From the NCBI RefSeq assembly GCF_000384295.1, contig NZ_KB913037.1:4784868-4848867 (forward strand): a stretch of 64,000 nucleotides of DNA, in the 5' to 3' direction. The translations under genes were made by a program, and so were the position numbers. The stretch comes from Amycolatopsis balhimycina FH 1894 (GTDB lineage Bacteria > Actinomycetota > Actinomycetes > Mycobacteriales > Pseudonocardiaceae). The notes below the pieces were generated by a model. That model did no database searches and was not told the origin of the DNA. It worked only from the letters and a program-made list of their open reading frames with translations. Shown here piece by piece: positions 1 to 8,180 of the stretch (positions are counted from its first letter, which is position 1; each line of letters starts with the position of its first letter).

Positions 1-286
1 GCAGCGCCCGGTAGACGTACTCGTCGGCGTCGTAGGTCGTGAGCACGAGGACGCGGGTGTCGTTGCCCGGCGCGGCGAGGATGGCCTCGGTCGCCGCGAG
101 GCCGTCGAGGCGGGGCATCCGGACGTCGAGGACCGCGACGTCCGGACGCAGGCGCGCGGTCTCGGCGACGGCTTCGCGGCCGTCGGACGCCTCGCCGACG
201 CACGTGAAGTCGGGCTGGGTGTCCAGCAGCGCGCGCATCCCGGACCGGAACATCGCGTGGTCGTCGGCCAGCAGGACGCGGATCAT
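1..286 (-). CDS. NarL/LuxR-type response regulator, receiver domain (partial)
   Basis: Reading right to left, the frame starts MIRVLLADDHAMFRSGMRALL and continues through a CheY-like receiver to the window edge, so the C-terminal LuxR HTH domain is not visible. The acidic pocket DD (residues 8-9), the likely phospho-acceptor Asp in AVLDVRMPRLDG and the conserved Thr in VLTTYD are all present. It overlaps the stop of the upstream sensor kinase by ATGA, so the two are translationally coupled and form a two-component pair. It probably binds DNA once phosphorylated; the target genes cannot be inferred. Confidence 0.9.
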   Translation of the reverse strand, partial: MIRVLLADDHAMFRSGMRALLDTQPDFTCVGEASDGREAVAETARLRPDVAVLDVRMPRLDGLAATEAILAAPGNDTRVLVLTTYDADEYVYRAL

Positions 287-1437
287 GTGCTCTCCACCGG
301 GAAGGTCGTGCGCAGCTGCCAGTCCTCGCCGGCCTCGCCGTAGGAGACCTGGCCGCCGAACAGCGTGACGCGCCGGCGGATCCCCGCCAGGCCGCGATGC
401 GCGTATTCGCTCGGCGGGCTGCGGTCCGGCCGCAGCCCGTTGGTCACCGTGAGCACGACCTCGGTGCGGCCGTGGTTCAGCTCCACCTCGACCGGGCCTT
501 CGCCGTGGCGCAGCGCGTTGGTCAGGGCCTCCTGCACGATCCGGTACAGCGCGACGTCGAGGGAGCCCGGCAGCTCGCGGGGTTCGCCGCGCAGGGTCAG
601 CCGGATCGGCAGGCCGGCCGCGCGGACGGTCTCGACCAGCTCGTCGAGGTTGTCCAGACCCGGTTGGGCGGCGGTGGTTTCGGCGTGCAGGAGGTCGAGG
701 AGCCGGCGCAGGTCGGCCATCGCCGAACGGCTCGCCGATTCGACCGCGCCGAGGGACTTCCGGACCGGCGAGTCGCCGTCGGGCAGGCCGAGCCGGGCCG
801 CGCCGGCGTGCACGCCGATCGCGCTGACGTGGTGGGAGATGACGTCGTGCAGGTCGCGGGCGATCGTCGTGCGTTCCTCGGTGACGGCCCTCCGCACGAC
901 CTCCTCTTCGTGCAGACGGCGTTCGGCGGCTTCGCGTTCGAGGTCGGCGATGTAGGCGCGCCGGGCGGTCGTGTACCGGCCGACCAGCCACGGCAGCAGC
1001 GCCTGCACACTGACGTTGATCGCGATCAACCGCCAGTCGGCCGCCGTGCGCCCGCCGCCTTCGACGCAGCCGACGGTGACGCCGGCGAGCAGCGCGCCGA
1101 GCGCGAGCACGGCCGGTTTCGGCCGCAGCCAGGCCCCGGCCCGGAACCCGGCGATGAGGAGCCCGGCGTTGTTGCCGGTGACGTACCCCTGGCAGGTGCA
1201 GAGCAGCAGCGGCGCGCCCGCGAAGAGCAGGGCGTGCGCGAGCGCCACCCAGCCGGAGTACCGCGCGGCCCCGGCGAGGGCCGCGTTGACGCCGATCCCG
1301 GCCAGCAGCACCACCCAGGCGCGCCAGCCGGCTTCGCCGAGCGGGCCGCGGAGGCTGAACAGGGCGGCGTCGCAGACGACGCAGACGAGGGCGACCAGCA
1401 GCGACTGCCGCCTCAGTGACCCCCTGATGTCCTGCAC
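283..1437 (-). CDS. Two-component sensor histidine kinase, NarL-partner (HisKA_3) type
   Basis: A 384-residue membrane kinase. Several hydrophobic segments lie within about residues 10-155, followed by a short coiled coil and the dimerisation/phospho-acceptor motif RDLHDVISHH with the phosphorylated His near residue 197. The HATPase_c domain follows, with an N-box-like ALTNALRHG and GLAGIRRRV near the C-terminus. There is no extracytoplasmic sensor domain of any size, so the signal is probably sensed in or at the membrane, as in many small actinomycete kinases. The start is GTG. It is followed by, and overlaps, its response regulator. Confidence 0.9.
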   Translation of the reverse strand: MQDIRGSLRRQSLLVALVCVVCDAALFSLRGPLGEAGWRAWVVLLAGIGVNAALAGAARYSGWVALAHALLFAGAPLLLCTCQGYVTGNNAGLLIAGFRAGAWLRPKPAVLALGALLAGVTVGCVEGGGRTAADWRLIAINVSVQALLPWLVGRYTTARRAYIADLEREAAERRLHEEEVVRRAVTEERTTIARDLHDVISHHVSAIGVHAGAARLGLPDGDSPVRKSLGAVESASRSAMADLRRLLDLLHAETTAAQPGLDNLDELVETVRAAGLPIRLTLRGEPRELPGSLDVALYRIVQEALTNALRHGEGPVEVELNHGRTEVVLTVTNGLRPDRSPPSEYAHRGLAGIRRRVTLFGGQVSYGEAGEDWQLRTTFPVEST

Positions 1438-1497
1438 ACCCGCAACTCTGCCCTAACCGCCCCGGCGATCGCGATGTCCCGCGCCTAGACTGGGTGG

Positions 1498-1695
1498 ATG
1501 AAGCGGTGGATCACCCTTGCGGCCGGGGTCGTGCTCGTGCTCGTCGGCGCCGTCTGGGTGCTGCAGGGCGTCGGTGTCATCACCGGCAGCTTCATGACCG
1601 GCCAGAAGCTGTGGTTCCTCATCGGGCTCGCCGCGTTCCTCGTCGGCGTGGTCCTGGTCGCGGCGTCGGCGACCCGGCGCAAACCTACTTCGTGA
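1498..1695 (+). CDS. Small two-TM membrane protein
   Basis: A 65-residue protein with two hydrophobic helices (about residues 5-28 and 40-60) and a short basic tail RRKPTS. It runs divergently from the sensor kinase gene with about 60 bp between starts, and its last 11 bases overlap the convergent oxidoreductase gene. Proteins of this size and layout are common in actinomycetes and have no assigned function. The ATG at 1498 gives a sensible N-terminus (MKRWITLAAG). Confidence 0.7.
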   Translation: MKRWITLAAGVVLVLVGAVWVLQGVGVITGSFMTGQKLWFLIGLAAFLVGVVLVAASATRRKPTS

Positions 1696-2131
1696 AGATC
1701 TCGAAGATCGGGTAGCCCGGCGCGATCTCGCGCAGCTTCTCGTCGGACGCCTTGTCATCGACGCCGTCGAAGAACACGCCGACCTCGAACTTCCAGCGCT
1801 TGAGGTAAGCGCGGAGGATGCCCGGCTTCTCGTCGTGGCCCAGCTCGCGGAAGGTGAACGTCTCGACGCGGCGCCCGACGCGCAGCGTGCCCTGGCCCGC
1901 GGCGCGCAGGTTGCGCACCCACTGCGTCTCACCGCGCGGGGCGACGAGGTAGCGGACGCCGTCGACGGTCAGCAGGTTGACCGGGGTCGAGCGCGGCTCG
2001 CCGCTCTTGCGGCCGACGACGGTCAGCACCCGGCTGCCCCAGACGCTCACGCCCAGCTCGGTCAGCTTCGCGACCACCTTGTTGAAGATGTCGGTGGACT
2101 TGCCGGGCTGGATGTAGCGGGTGTCGTTCAT
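1685..2131 (-). CDS. Nitroreductase/deazaflavin-dependent (F420-type) oxidoreductase
   Basis: 148 residues, the usual size of the Ddn-like DUF385 family of small split-barrel proteins that bind F420 or a related flavin. The family pattern is visible in WGSRVLTVVGRKSGEPRS, in TPVNLLTVDGVRYLVAP and in the WVRNLRAAGQGTLRVG segment. The start MNDTRYIQPG is chosen because GGAGG precedes it at good spacing; the frame stays open further upstream without sense. It is divergent from a TetR gene across an intergenic region with two palindromes, so it is probably repressed by that regulator. The substrate is unknown; family members reduce quinones and xenobiotics. Confidence 0.85.
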   Translation of the reverse strand: MNDTRYIQPGKSTDIFNKVVAKLTELGVSVWGSRVLTVVGRKSGEPRSTPVNLLTVDGVRYLVAPRGETQWVRNLRAAGQGTLRVGRRVETFTFRELGHDEKPGILRAYLKRWKFEVGVFFDGVDDKASDEKLREIAPGYPIFEIFTK

Positions 2132-2151
2132 GGTGTCCTCCGGAGTTTCGG

Positions 2152-2217
2152 GAGAGCAGTGCTCTCGGTTAAGAGCAGTGAACACCTTCGCGAGCACGCT
2201 GTCAAGAGCACTGCTCT
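2152..2217. promoter_or_regulatory. Paired palindromic operators between oxidoreductase and tetR genes
   Basis: GAGAGCAGTGCTCTC at 2152-2166 is a perfect palindrome around one central base; AGAGCACTGCTCT at 2205-2217 is a second. Their centres are 52 bp apart, about five helical turns. Extra half-sites occur near 2172-2178 (AGAGCAG) and 2229-2236. The region lies between divergent genes, the usual place for an autoregulated TetR operator. Binding by the adjacent TetR is inference. Confidence 0.8.
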
Positions 2218-2257
2218 CTGTTTTGTGCGCTGCTCTCGTCGTGGCACACTGATCCCC

Positions 2258-2929
2258 ATGACCGCCACCCGCACAGCACGTGAACGTGCCCGCGCCGAAC
2301 TGACCCAGGAGATCAAGGACGAGGCCCGCCGCCAGCTCGCCGAGGTCGGCGCGCACGGGCTGTCGCTGCGCGCGGTGGCCCGGGAGCTGGGCATGGTGTC
2401 GTCCGCGCTGTACCGGTACTTCCCGAGCCGCGACCGGCTGCTGACCGAGCTGATCGTCGACGCCTACAACGCGATCGGCGAGGCGGCGGAGAAGGCGGAC
2501 CCGGGTCGGGGCGCGCCCCGCGATCGGTGGCTGGCGATCTGGCAGGGAACTCGCGACTGGGCCCGCGCGCGCCCCCACGAGTACGCGCTGATCTACGGCT
2601 CGCCGATCCCCGGGTACGCGGCGCCGCAGGAGACGGTCGTGCCGGCCGCCCGCGTCGCGCTCGCCCTGGTCAAGGTGCTCACCCACACCGAGCTGCGCGG
2701 GATCGACGGCGAAGTCCCGCCTGAGCTGCGTGCCCAGGCCGAGGCACTCACGAAGGTCCTCGGGATCATCGCCGGCCCCGAAACCGTGGCCCGGCTGCTC
2801 ATGGCGTGGACCCAGCTGTTCGGCGCGATCAGCTTCGACCTGTTCGGCCAGTACGTCGGCAGCGTCGACCCGGCCGACGCGTTCTTCGCCCACTCGGCGA
2901 GGCGGATGGCGGAGTTCGTCGGGCTCTAG
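2258..2929 (+). CDS. TetR/AcrR-family transcriptional regulator
   Basis: 223 residues. An N-terminal TetR HTH occupies about residues 15-60, with LSLRAVARELGMVSSALYRYF as the helix-turn-helix. The C-terminal ligand domain contains WLAIWQGTRDWARARPHEYAL and a hydrophobic LLMAWTQLFGAISFDLFGQ helix of the type found in WHG-like TetR C-terminal domains. The start MTATRTARERA is preferred because in-frame upstream sequence runs through the operator region. It probably represses itself and the divergent oxidoreductase through the palindromes at 2152-2217. The ligand is unknown. Confidence 0.88.
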   Translation: MTATRTARERARAELTQEIKDEARRQLAEVGAHGLSLRAVARELGMVSSALYRYFPSRDRLLTELIVDAYNAIGEAAEKADPGRGAPRDRWLAIWQGTRDWARARPHEYALIYGSPIPGYAAPQETVVPAARVALALVKVLTHTELRGIDGEVPPELRAQAEALTKVLGIIAGPETVARLLMAWTQLFGAISFDLFGQYVGSVDPADAFFAHSARRMAEFVGL

Positions 2930-2966
2930 GCTGAGGCGAGAGTCCAACGGCGGAAGGCGGCACGAC

Positions 2967-4490
2967 GTGACGGGGTGGGCCGGGAAGGTCGGCAGGATCC
3001 GGGTGATCGGGACCGGGGTGATGGGCCGCGGGATCGCCCAGCTCGCCGCGACCGCGGGCGTGACTGTCGAGCTGGCCGACGTCCAGCCCGAAGCCGTCGC
3101 CAAGGCCGTCGAGTTCATCGGCGGGATGATCGACAAGCTCGCCGCCAAGGGCAAGCTCGACGAGGACCCGCAAGTGGTCAAGGACCGGCTGGTGCCGGTG
3201 GCCGCCCCCGCCGCCCCCGCGGACGGCGTCGACCTGGTGCTCGAAGCCGTGCGGGAAGACCTCGCGACGAAGCGTGCCCTGTTCGCCGACCTCGAGCGCG
3301 TCTGTCCACAGGAGACGATCTTCGCGACGAACACCAGTTCCCTGTCGGTCACCGAGATCGCCGCCGAACTGGCCGATCCCGGCAGGCTCGTCGGCCTCCA
3401 CTTCTTCAACCCGGTGCCGCTGATGCGCCTGGTGGAGGTGGTGCCCGGCGCCCGCACCCGCGACTGGCTGCCCGGCCAGGCGCTCGAACTGGTCCGCGGC
3501 TGGGGCCACGAGCCGGTGCTGGCGAAGGACGCGCCCGGCTTCCTGGTCAACCACGCCGGCCGCGGCCTGAACACCGAGGCGCTGCAGATCCTCGCCGAGG
3601 CGCTGGCCGGGCCCGCCGACATCGACCGCGTCGCCCGCGACGTGCTCGGCCTGAAGCTCGGCCCGTTCGAGCTGCTCGACCTCACCGGCCTCGACGTGTC
3701 CCACGCCGTGCTGGAGAGCATCTGGAGCGGCTTCCACGGCGACCCGCGGCTGCGGCCGTCGTGGCTGACCCGGCCGCGCGTGGCCGCCGGGCTGTTCGGA
3801 CGCAAGAACGGCGAAGGCTTCTACTCCTACGTCGACGGGCAGCAACGGGTCGCCGAGGACCCGGCGGTGCCGCCGAAGCCGGCGAGCCCGGTGTTCACCG
3901 CGGACGAGCACCTCGCCCGCGCGCTGTCGTCCGCGGGCGTCCAGGTGGTGTCCGACGCCTACCCGGACTCGGTCCTGCTCGTGCCGCTCTACGGCGAGTC
4001 CACTGTGGACGCCGCAGCCCGCGCCGGGCTGCCGCCGGAGCGCGTCGCCGGCGTCGACCCGCTCGGCGGCTACGAACGCCGCCTGACGATGTCGGTGCAC
4101 CCCGGTCTCGACCCGGCCGCGGGCCGCGCCGCCTGGGGCGCGCTGGCCGCGACCGGCCACCCGGTGACGGTCGTCCGCGACGGGCCCGCCCCGATCGCGC
4201 AGCGGCTGCTGGCGTCGATCGTCAACACGGCGTGCTTCATCGCGGGCCAGCACCTGGCGACCCCGGCGGACATCGACACGGCGGTCCGGCTCGGCCTCGG
4301 CTACCCGCGCGGCCCGCTGGCCTGGGGCGACCTCGTCGGCGGCGACGTCGTGCTGCGCATCCTGCGCGGCCTGGCCGCGGCCACCGGGGACCCGCGCTAC
4401 CGGCCGAGCCCGTGGCTCACCGAGCGCGTCGCCCTCGGCCTGCCGCTGACGGCGGCCGGAACGACCCCGGCCGGCCTGCGAACGTCCTGA
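2967..4490 (+). CDS. 3-hydroxyacyl-CoA dehydrogenase (PaaH/FadB2 type)
   Basis: 507 residues, matching bacterial PaaH/PaaC-like enzymes that oxidise 3-hydroxyacyl-CoA with NAD. The Rossmann motif RVIGTGVMGRGIAQLA lies at the N-terminus, the substrate/cofactor motif FATNTSSLSVTEIA follows, and the catalytic His sits in GLHFFNPVPLMRLVEVV. Two C-terminal 3HCDH domains are present: one with DAPGFLVNHAGRGLNTEA, the other with LGYPRGPLAWGD. The GTG start at 2967 is chosen because the purine-rich GGCGGAAGGCGG lies just upstream. It starts about 40 bp after tetR and may be co-transcribed. A role in fatty acid or phenylacetate breakdown is likely, but no other catabolic gene is adjacent. Confidence 0.88.
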   Translation: MTGWAGKVGRIRVIGTGVMGRGIAQLAATAGVTVELADVQPEAVAKAVEFIGGMIDKLAAKGKLDEDPQVVKDRLVPVAAPAAPADGVDLVLEAVREDLATKRALFADLERVCPQETIFATNTSSLSVTEIAAELADPGRLVGLHFFNPVPLMRLVEVVPGARTRDWLPGQALELVRGWGHEPVLAKDAPGFLVNHAGRGLNTEALQILAEALAGPADIDRVARDVLGLKLGPFELLDLTGLDVSHAVLESIWSGFHGDPRLRPSWLTRPRVAAGLFGRKNGEGFYSYVDGQQRVAEDPAVPPKPASPVFTADEHLARALSSAGVQVVSDAYPDSVLLVPLYGESTVDAAARAGLPPERVAGVDPLGGYERRLTMSVHPGLDPAAGRAAWGALAATGHPVTVVRDGPAPIAQRLLASIVNTACFIAGQHLATPADIDTAVRLGLGYPRGPLAWGDLVGGDVVLRILRGLAAATGDPRYRPSPWLTERVALGLPLTAAGTTPAGLRTS

Positions 4491-4496
4491 TCGGAC

Positions 4497-5090
4497 CTAA
4501 CGGACGACCTGGACTACATCGCCCTTCTCCAGGGTGTTGAAGAACTTCAGTGACGCCGCGCTCGAGAGGTGCACGCAGCCGGCCGAGTACCTGCCGAGGC
4601 TGCCCTCGTGGAACGCGATGCCGCCGGGGGCGAAGAAGACCGAGTTCGGCATCGGTGCACCGTTGAACTCGGTGCTGAGGTGCATCTTTTCCTTGTATTG
4701 TACGTGAAAACTGCCCACCGGAGTCGGCTCGTCCTTCTTACCCGGCAACATTTTCACCGGGCCGTACACGATCTTGCCTTCGTCGAGCAGCCAAGCCTGC
4801 TTGCCCGAAAGGGACACACAGGCTTTCGCCGTGATCGTGCACGGCACCCCGGCCGCCATCGCCGGTTTCGCCGTTTTCGCCGGAGCCGCCTTGGTCTCCT
4901 TCGCCGGGGCCGAAGTGGACGGCGTCGAAGTGGACGGCGTCGAAGTGGACGGCGCCGACGTGGCCTGAGGCGCCGACGGGGTGTCGGCGGCCAGCCGGAC
5001 CTCCCCGGTGCCGCTCGTCGCCGAGCAGGCGGTCAGCACCACCGCGGTGACCAAAGTGGACAGGCCGACCAGCGTGCGCCGAATACGCAT
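4497..5090 (-). CDS. L,D-transpeptidase lipoprotein (YkuD), first copy
   Basis: 197 residues. A lipoprotein signal peptide ends at AVVLTACSATSG with the lipid Cys at residue 22. A Thr/Ser/Pro linker (about residues 40-75) with a pentapeptide repeat follows, then a YkuD catalytic domain (about 85-197). The nucleophile is C172 in SAGCVHL and the partner His is H161. Most YkuD enzymes have SHGCxR; here the last position is His. Such enzymes make 3-3 peptidoglycan cross-links outside the membrane. A paralogue with the same C-terminal layout lies at 8181-8840, on the other side of a large secreted LGFP protein. Cross-linking activity is inferred from family. Confidence 0.87.
   Translation of the reverse strand: MRIRRTLVGLSTLVTAVVLTACSATSGTGEVRLAADTPSAPQATSAPSTSTPSTSTPSTSAPAKETKAAPAKTAKPAMAAGVPCTITAKACVSLSGKQAWLLDEGKIVYGPVKMLPGKKDEPTPVGSFHVQYKEKMHLSTEFNGAPMPNSVFFAPGGIAFHEGSLGRYSAGCVHLSSAASLKFFNTLEKGDVVQVVR
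4911..4955 (-). repeat. Three tandem 15-bp repeats coding a Ser/Thr/Pro linker
   Basis: Three consecutive copies of cgaagtggacggcgt (the last ends in c) encode the STPST-like linker of the lipoprotein. Slippage could change linker length, that is, the reach of the catalytic domain from the membrane. Confidence 0.85.
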
Positions 5091-5173
5091 GTGTTCCCCC
5101 AGTGAATCCGTGATTCTGCTTTCTTCCCACCAAGACGTGCGGCCCCCACAGGAGGTTGATCGTTCCGGCGCAG

Positions 5174-5217
5174 AAAAAACGCGGGCCGCCTCCGGAGACT
5201 TCCGGAGACGGCCCGCG
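5174..5217 (-). terminator. Rho-independent terminator of the LGFP protein gene
   Basis: On the minus strand a stem CGCGGGCCG/CGGCCCGCG (5180-5217) encloses an inner repeat of ctccggaga and is followed by six T residues (5174-5179 on the plus strand read as A). It sits directly after the stop at 5235. Confidence 0.85.
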
Positions 5218-5234
5218 CCGGGTTCAGTTCGACG

Positions 5235-8069
5235 TCACCAAGGGCGGTCGACCGCCCCGCCGGAGAGGGTGAACGTGATGTAGCCGCCTTCGAAGTCGCT
5301 GCGGTACACCCCGTTCGTCACGTACTCGTCGGTCTTCGGGTAGTGCAGGTAGGACCCCTCCCACCCGAGGGCCGCCCACCGCTTCCGGATCTCGCCCTTC
5401 ACGGCGTGCGCACCGGTCGCCACCGTGTAGTAGATCGAGTGGCCGAGGCTGAAGTGGTTGTAGCGGCCACGGCCGTCCGGCGTCCCGAGCTCGTCGGTGG
5501 CCGGGTAGCCGAGACCGCGCTCGAAGTCGAGCGCCGCCCACTTCTTCCGGATCTCGCCGAAGATGGCGTGCGCACCGGTCGCGGCCGTGTAGTAGATCGA
5601 ACCGACGTTGGTGCCCTTGAGGAAGTGGTTGTAGCGGCCGACTCCGTCCGGCGTGCCGCCCTCGTCGGTCGTCGGGAAGCCCAGGCCACGCTCGAAGTCG
5701 AGCGCCGCCCACTTCTTCCGGATCTCACCGTAGAGCGCGTGCGCACCGGTCGCTGCCGTGTAGTAGATCGAACCGACGTTGCCGTTGTTGACGAAGTGGT
5801 TGTACTGCGCCACGCCGTCCGGGGTCGTCGTGGTGTCGTTCGTCGGCGGCCCGAGGACGTTGCTGCCGCCGAAGGCGACGTACTTGTCCAGCACCGGTCC
5901 GGTGACCAGCTGCGTCCCGGTCGCGGCGCTCCAGTAGAGCCGTCCGTTCGCGTAGGCGCGGTAGTGGACCGGGCCGTCGGTGACCTCGGCCGCCGTCGGC
6001 GCCCCGAGCTTCGCCTGCAACGCCGGGTCGGCGTTGTAGCGCTGGTCGATCGCGGTCGCGTAGTTCGCCGTCAGCGTCATGTCGGTCGTGCCGACGGTGA
6101 TGACCCACGTGTTGTCCGTCGGACCGCCCTGCCAGCCGGTGAACGTCGAGACGCCGTCGATAGCCGTCCCCGCGGCTTCGACGTCGAACGTCGCACCCTC
6201 GGTGACCTGCGCCGAGCTGGTACCGATACCGCCCTCGATCGCGATCGTCAGCACCGCGGGCTGCGTGCTGACCAGGGTGAGCTGGTGCCGTCGCGGCATG
6301 GCCGTGTACGTCTTGGACGTCTTGACGCCCGCGCTGTCGGTCACCGAAGCGGTGAACGTCATCCGGGAGTCGGGGTGCGCGGTGAACGGCACCGAGAAGC
6401 TCGCCCCGGTCCCACCCACGTCCGGGTGCAGGTGGCAGGTCCCCTCGGTCGGGCAGTGCTGCACCGCCGAGGTCCAGGTGACCGGCAGCGCGCCGTCCTC
6501 GGCGTCGGTCGCGGTGGCGCTGAGGGAGACCTGCTGCTTCACCGCGAACGTCGCGGTGTCGCCCGGCGTGGTGAGGGTGAGCTCCGGGGTGTGGTTGCCC
6601 GGCGCGACCGCGATGGTGGTCGTGCCGGTGGCGCCCAGCGGGTCGCGGACCGTCAGTGTCGCGGTGAACGTCTCGGTGCCCGCCGCGTAGGCGTGGGACA
6701 TCTTCGGACCGGCGTTGGGGGCGACCTGCCCGTCCCCGAAGTCCCAGTCGTAGGTCAGCACGTCGTTGTCGTAGTCGACCGACGTGGAGCCGTCGAACGT
6801 CACGGTCCGGGTGGCCGGGTCGGTGGTGGACGACGCGTTCGCCACCGGGACGGTGTTGCCGGCCGAATAGCTCAGCCGGCGCAGCTTCCCGGAGATGATG
6901 TCCGCGTAGACGATGTCGCCGTTCGGTGCCGCGGCGAACTTCACCGGGCCGCCGATGTCGGTGAACAGCGGCGGGCTCTGCGGCGCCTGCGTGAGCTTGC
7001 CCTGGTCGTCGTACGTCAACGTCCAGATCTTGTTCTTCGCGTAGTCGCCGAAGAAGTAGGCACCGTGGTACGCGGCCGGGTAGCTGGATCCGTTGTAGAG
7101 GATCCCGCCGCTGACGCTGTTGCCCTGCATAGCGCCGTCGCCGTGGTTGTACTCGTAGATCGGCGGCTGGTTCGCCACCCCGGCGCAGCCGGCGAGATCG
7201 CTGTAGCCCGGGGTCGGGTGGGTGCCTTCCCAGCACGGCCAGCCCTGGTTGCCGCCGCGCTGGACGACGTCGACCTCTTCCCAGGTGTTGAAGCCGACGT
7301 CACCGACGACCGGCAGGCCGAGGTTCGGGTCGATGCTGAACCGGAACGGGTTGCGGAACCCGCGGGCGAACACCTTGCTCGCGGTCGAACCGGGGTTGGC
7401 CGCGTCGTAGTACGGGTTGGACGGCACGCCGTTGCCGTCGGCCGTGAGGTGGAAGATCTTGCCGTACGGCTGGTTGATGTCCTGGGCCCGCAGCGAAATC
7501 GGGTTCACCTTGGTGTAGTCGCCGTTGTCGCCGATCGACAGCCAGAACGTCCCGTCGGCGGCGGCGATGACCGTGTCGATGCCGTGGACGTTGAAGTTGC
7601 CCGGCACCTCGAACAGCGTCTGCTCGCCGGTCAGGCCGGCCGGTGCACCGGCCGCGTCCACGGTGACCGTGAACCGCGCCAGCCGCATGACGAAGCTGCC
7701 GGAGATGTTGATCGAGCGCGTCAGGTAGATCGAGTGTGACGTCGCGTAGTCGGGCGCGATGGCCAGCCCCATGAGACCGAGGTCCTCGTTGGTGCGGACC
7801 GGAAGCGTGGCGATCGTCTTACCCGTTCCGGTGACCGGCAACCAGCGGACGGTGCCGTCCTTGCCGGTCACGATGGTCGAGTTGTCCGGCAGGTAGCCGA
7901 AATCGGTGAGTGATCCGGCCCCCAGGCCGGAGTCGGTGTCCTGCAGGACGAATCCCGGCGGGAGTGTTGCCGCCGACGCCACCCCCGTGGACACGGCGGG
8001 CAGCAACGCTCCAGTCATGACTGCCGCCACCAAGGCGTGACGGAGTGCGCGAAGTTTTCGCAAGGCCAT
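5235..8069 (-). CDS. Secreted PQQ-type sugar dehydrogenase domain + PKD + LGFP repeats
   Basis: 944 residues with a Sec signal peptide ending near ASAATLPPG (about residue 34). Residues about 35-410 form a glucose/sorbosone dehydrogenase beta-propeller, with DGTFWLSIGDNGD, ARGFRNPFRFSIDP and GNQGWPCWEGTHPTPGY. A PKD domain follows (about 415-495, VTFDGSTSVDYDNDVLTYDWDFG), then another Ig-like stretch, and finally at least four LGFP-type repeats from about residue 690 (KWAALDFERGLGFPTTDEGG and variants). LGFP repeats tether proteins to the actinobacterial cell wall. Flanking L,D-transpeptidase genes support a surface location. The oxidised substrate is unknown, and catalytic residues were not verified. 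Confidence 0.85.
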   Translation of the reverse strand: MALRKLRALRHALVAAVMTGALLPAVSTGVASAATLPPGFVLQDTDSGLGAGSLTDFGYLPDNSTIVTGKDGTVRWLPVTGTGKTIATLPVRTNEDLGLMGLAIAPDYATSHSIYLTRSINISGSFVMRLARFTVTVDAAGAPAGLTGEQTLFEVPGNFNVHGIDTVIAAADGTFWLSIGDNGDYTKVNPISLRAQDINQPYGKIFHLTADGNGVPSNPYYDAANPGSTASKVFARGFRNPFRFSIDPNLGLPVVGDVGFNTWEEVDVVQRGGNQGWPCWEGTHPTPGYSDLAGCAGVANQPPIYEYNHGDGAMQGNSVSGGILYNGSSYPAAYHGAYFFGDYAKNKIWTLTYDDQGKLTQAPQSPPLFTDIGGPVKFAAAPNGDIVYADIISGKLRRLSYSAGNTVPVANASSTTDPATRTVTFDGSTSVDYDNDVLTYDWDFGDGQVAPNAGPKMSHAYAAGTETFTATLTVRDPLGATGTTTIAVAPGNHTPELTLTTPGDTATFAVKQQVSLSATATDAEDGALPVTWTSAVQHCPTEGTCHLHPDVGGTGASFSVPFTAHPDSRMTFTASVTDSAGVKTSKTYTAMPRRHQLTLVSTQPAVLTIAIEGGIGTSSAQVTEGATFDVEAAGTAIDGVSTFTGWQGGPTDNTWVITVGTTDMTLTANYATAIDQRYNADPALQAKLGAPTAAEVTDGPVHYRAYANGRLYWSAATGTQLVTGPVLDKYVAFGGSNVLGPPTNDTTTTPDGVAQYNHFVNNGNVGSIYYTAATGAHALYGEIRKKWAALDFERGLGFPTTDEGGTPDGVGRYNHFLKGTNVGSIYYTAATGAHAIFGEIRKKWAALDFERGLGYPATDELGTPDGRGRYNHFSLGHSIYYTVATGAHAVKGEIRKRWAALGWEGSYLHYPKTDEYVTNGVYRSDFEGGYITFTLSGGAVDRPW

Positions 8070-8108
8070 CTGGCCCCCCTTCCCAAGCGATCACTTATCG
8101 CCGGAGAA

Positions 8109-8129
8109 GGGGAGCCAGTTGCACTCCCC
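8109..8129 (-). terminator. Weak hairpin between transpeptidase and LGFP protein genes
   Basis: GGGGAG (8109-8114) and CTCCCC (8124-8129) can form a stem with a 9-nt loop, followed on the minus strand by CTTCTCC. It lies between the stop at 8181 and the start at 8069. The U tract is poor, so this could equally be chance. Confidence 0.3.
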
Positions 8130-8180
8130 CGTATGAATTTATCTGACCGTGACCTACTGTCAGTGATTGTTTGGTACCGG

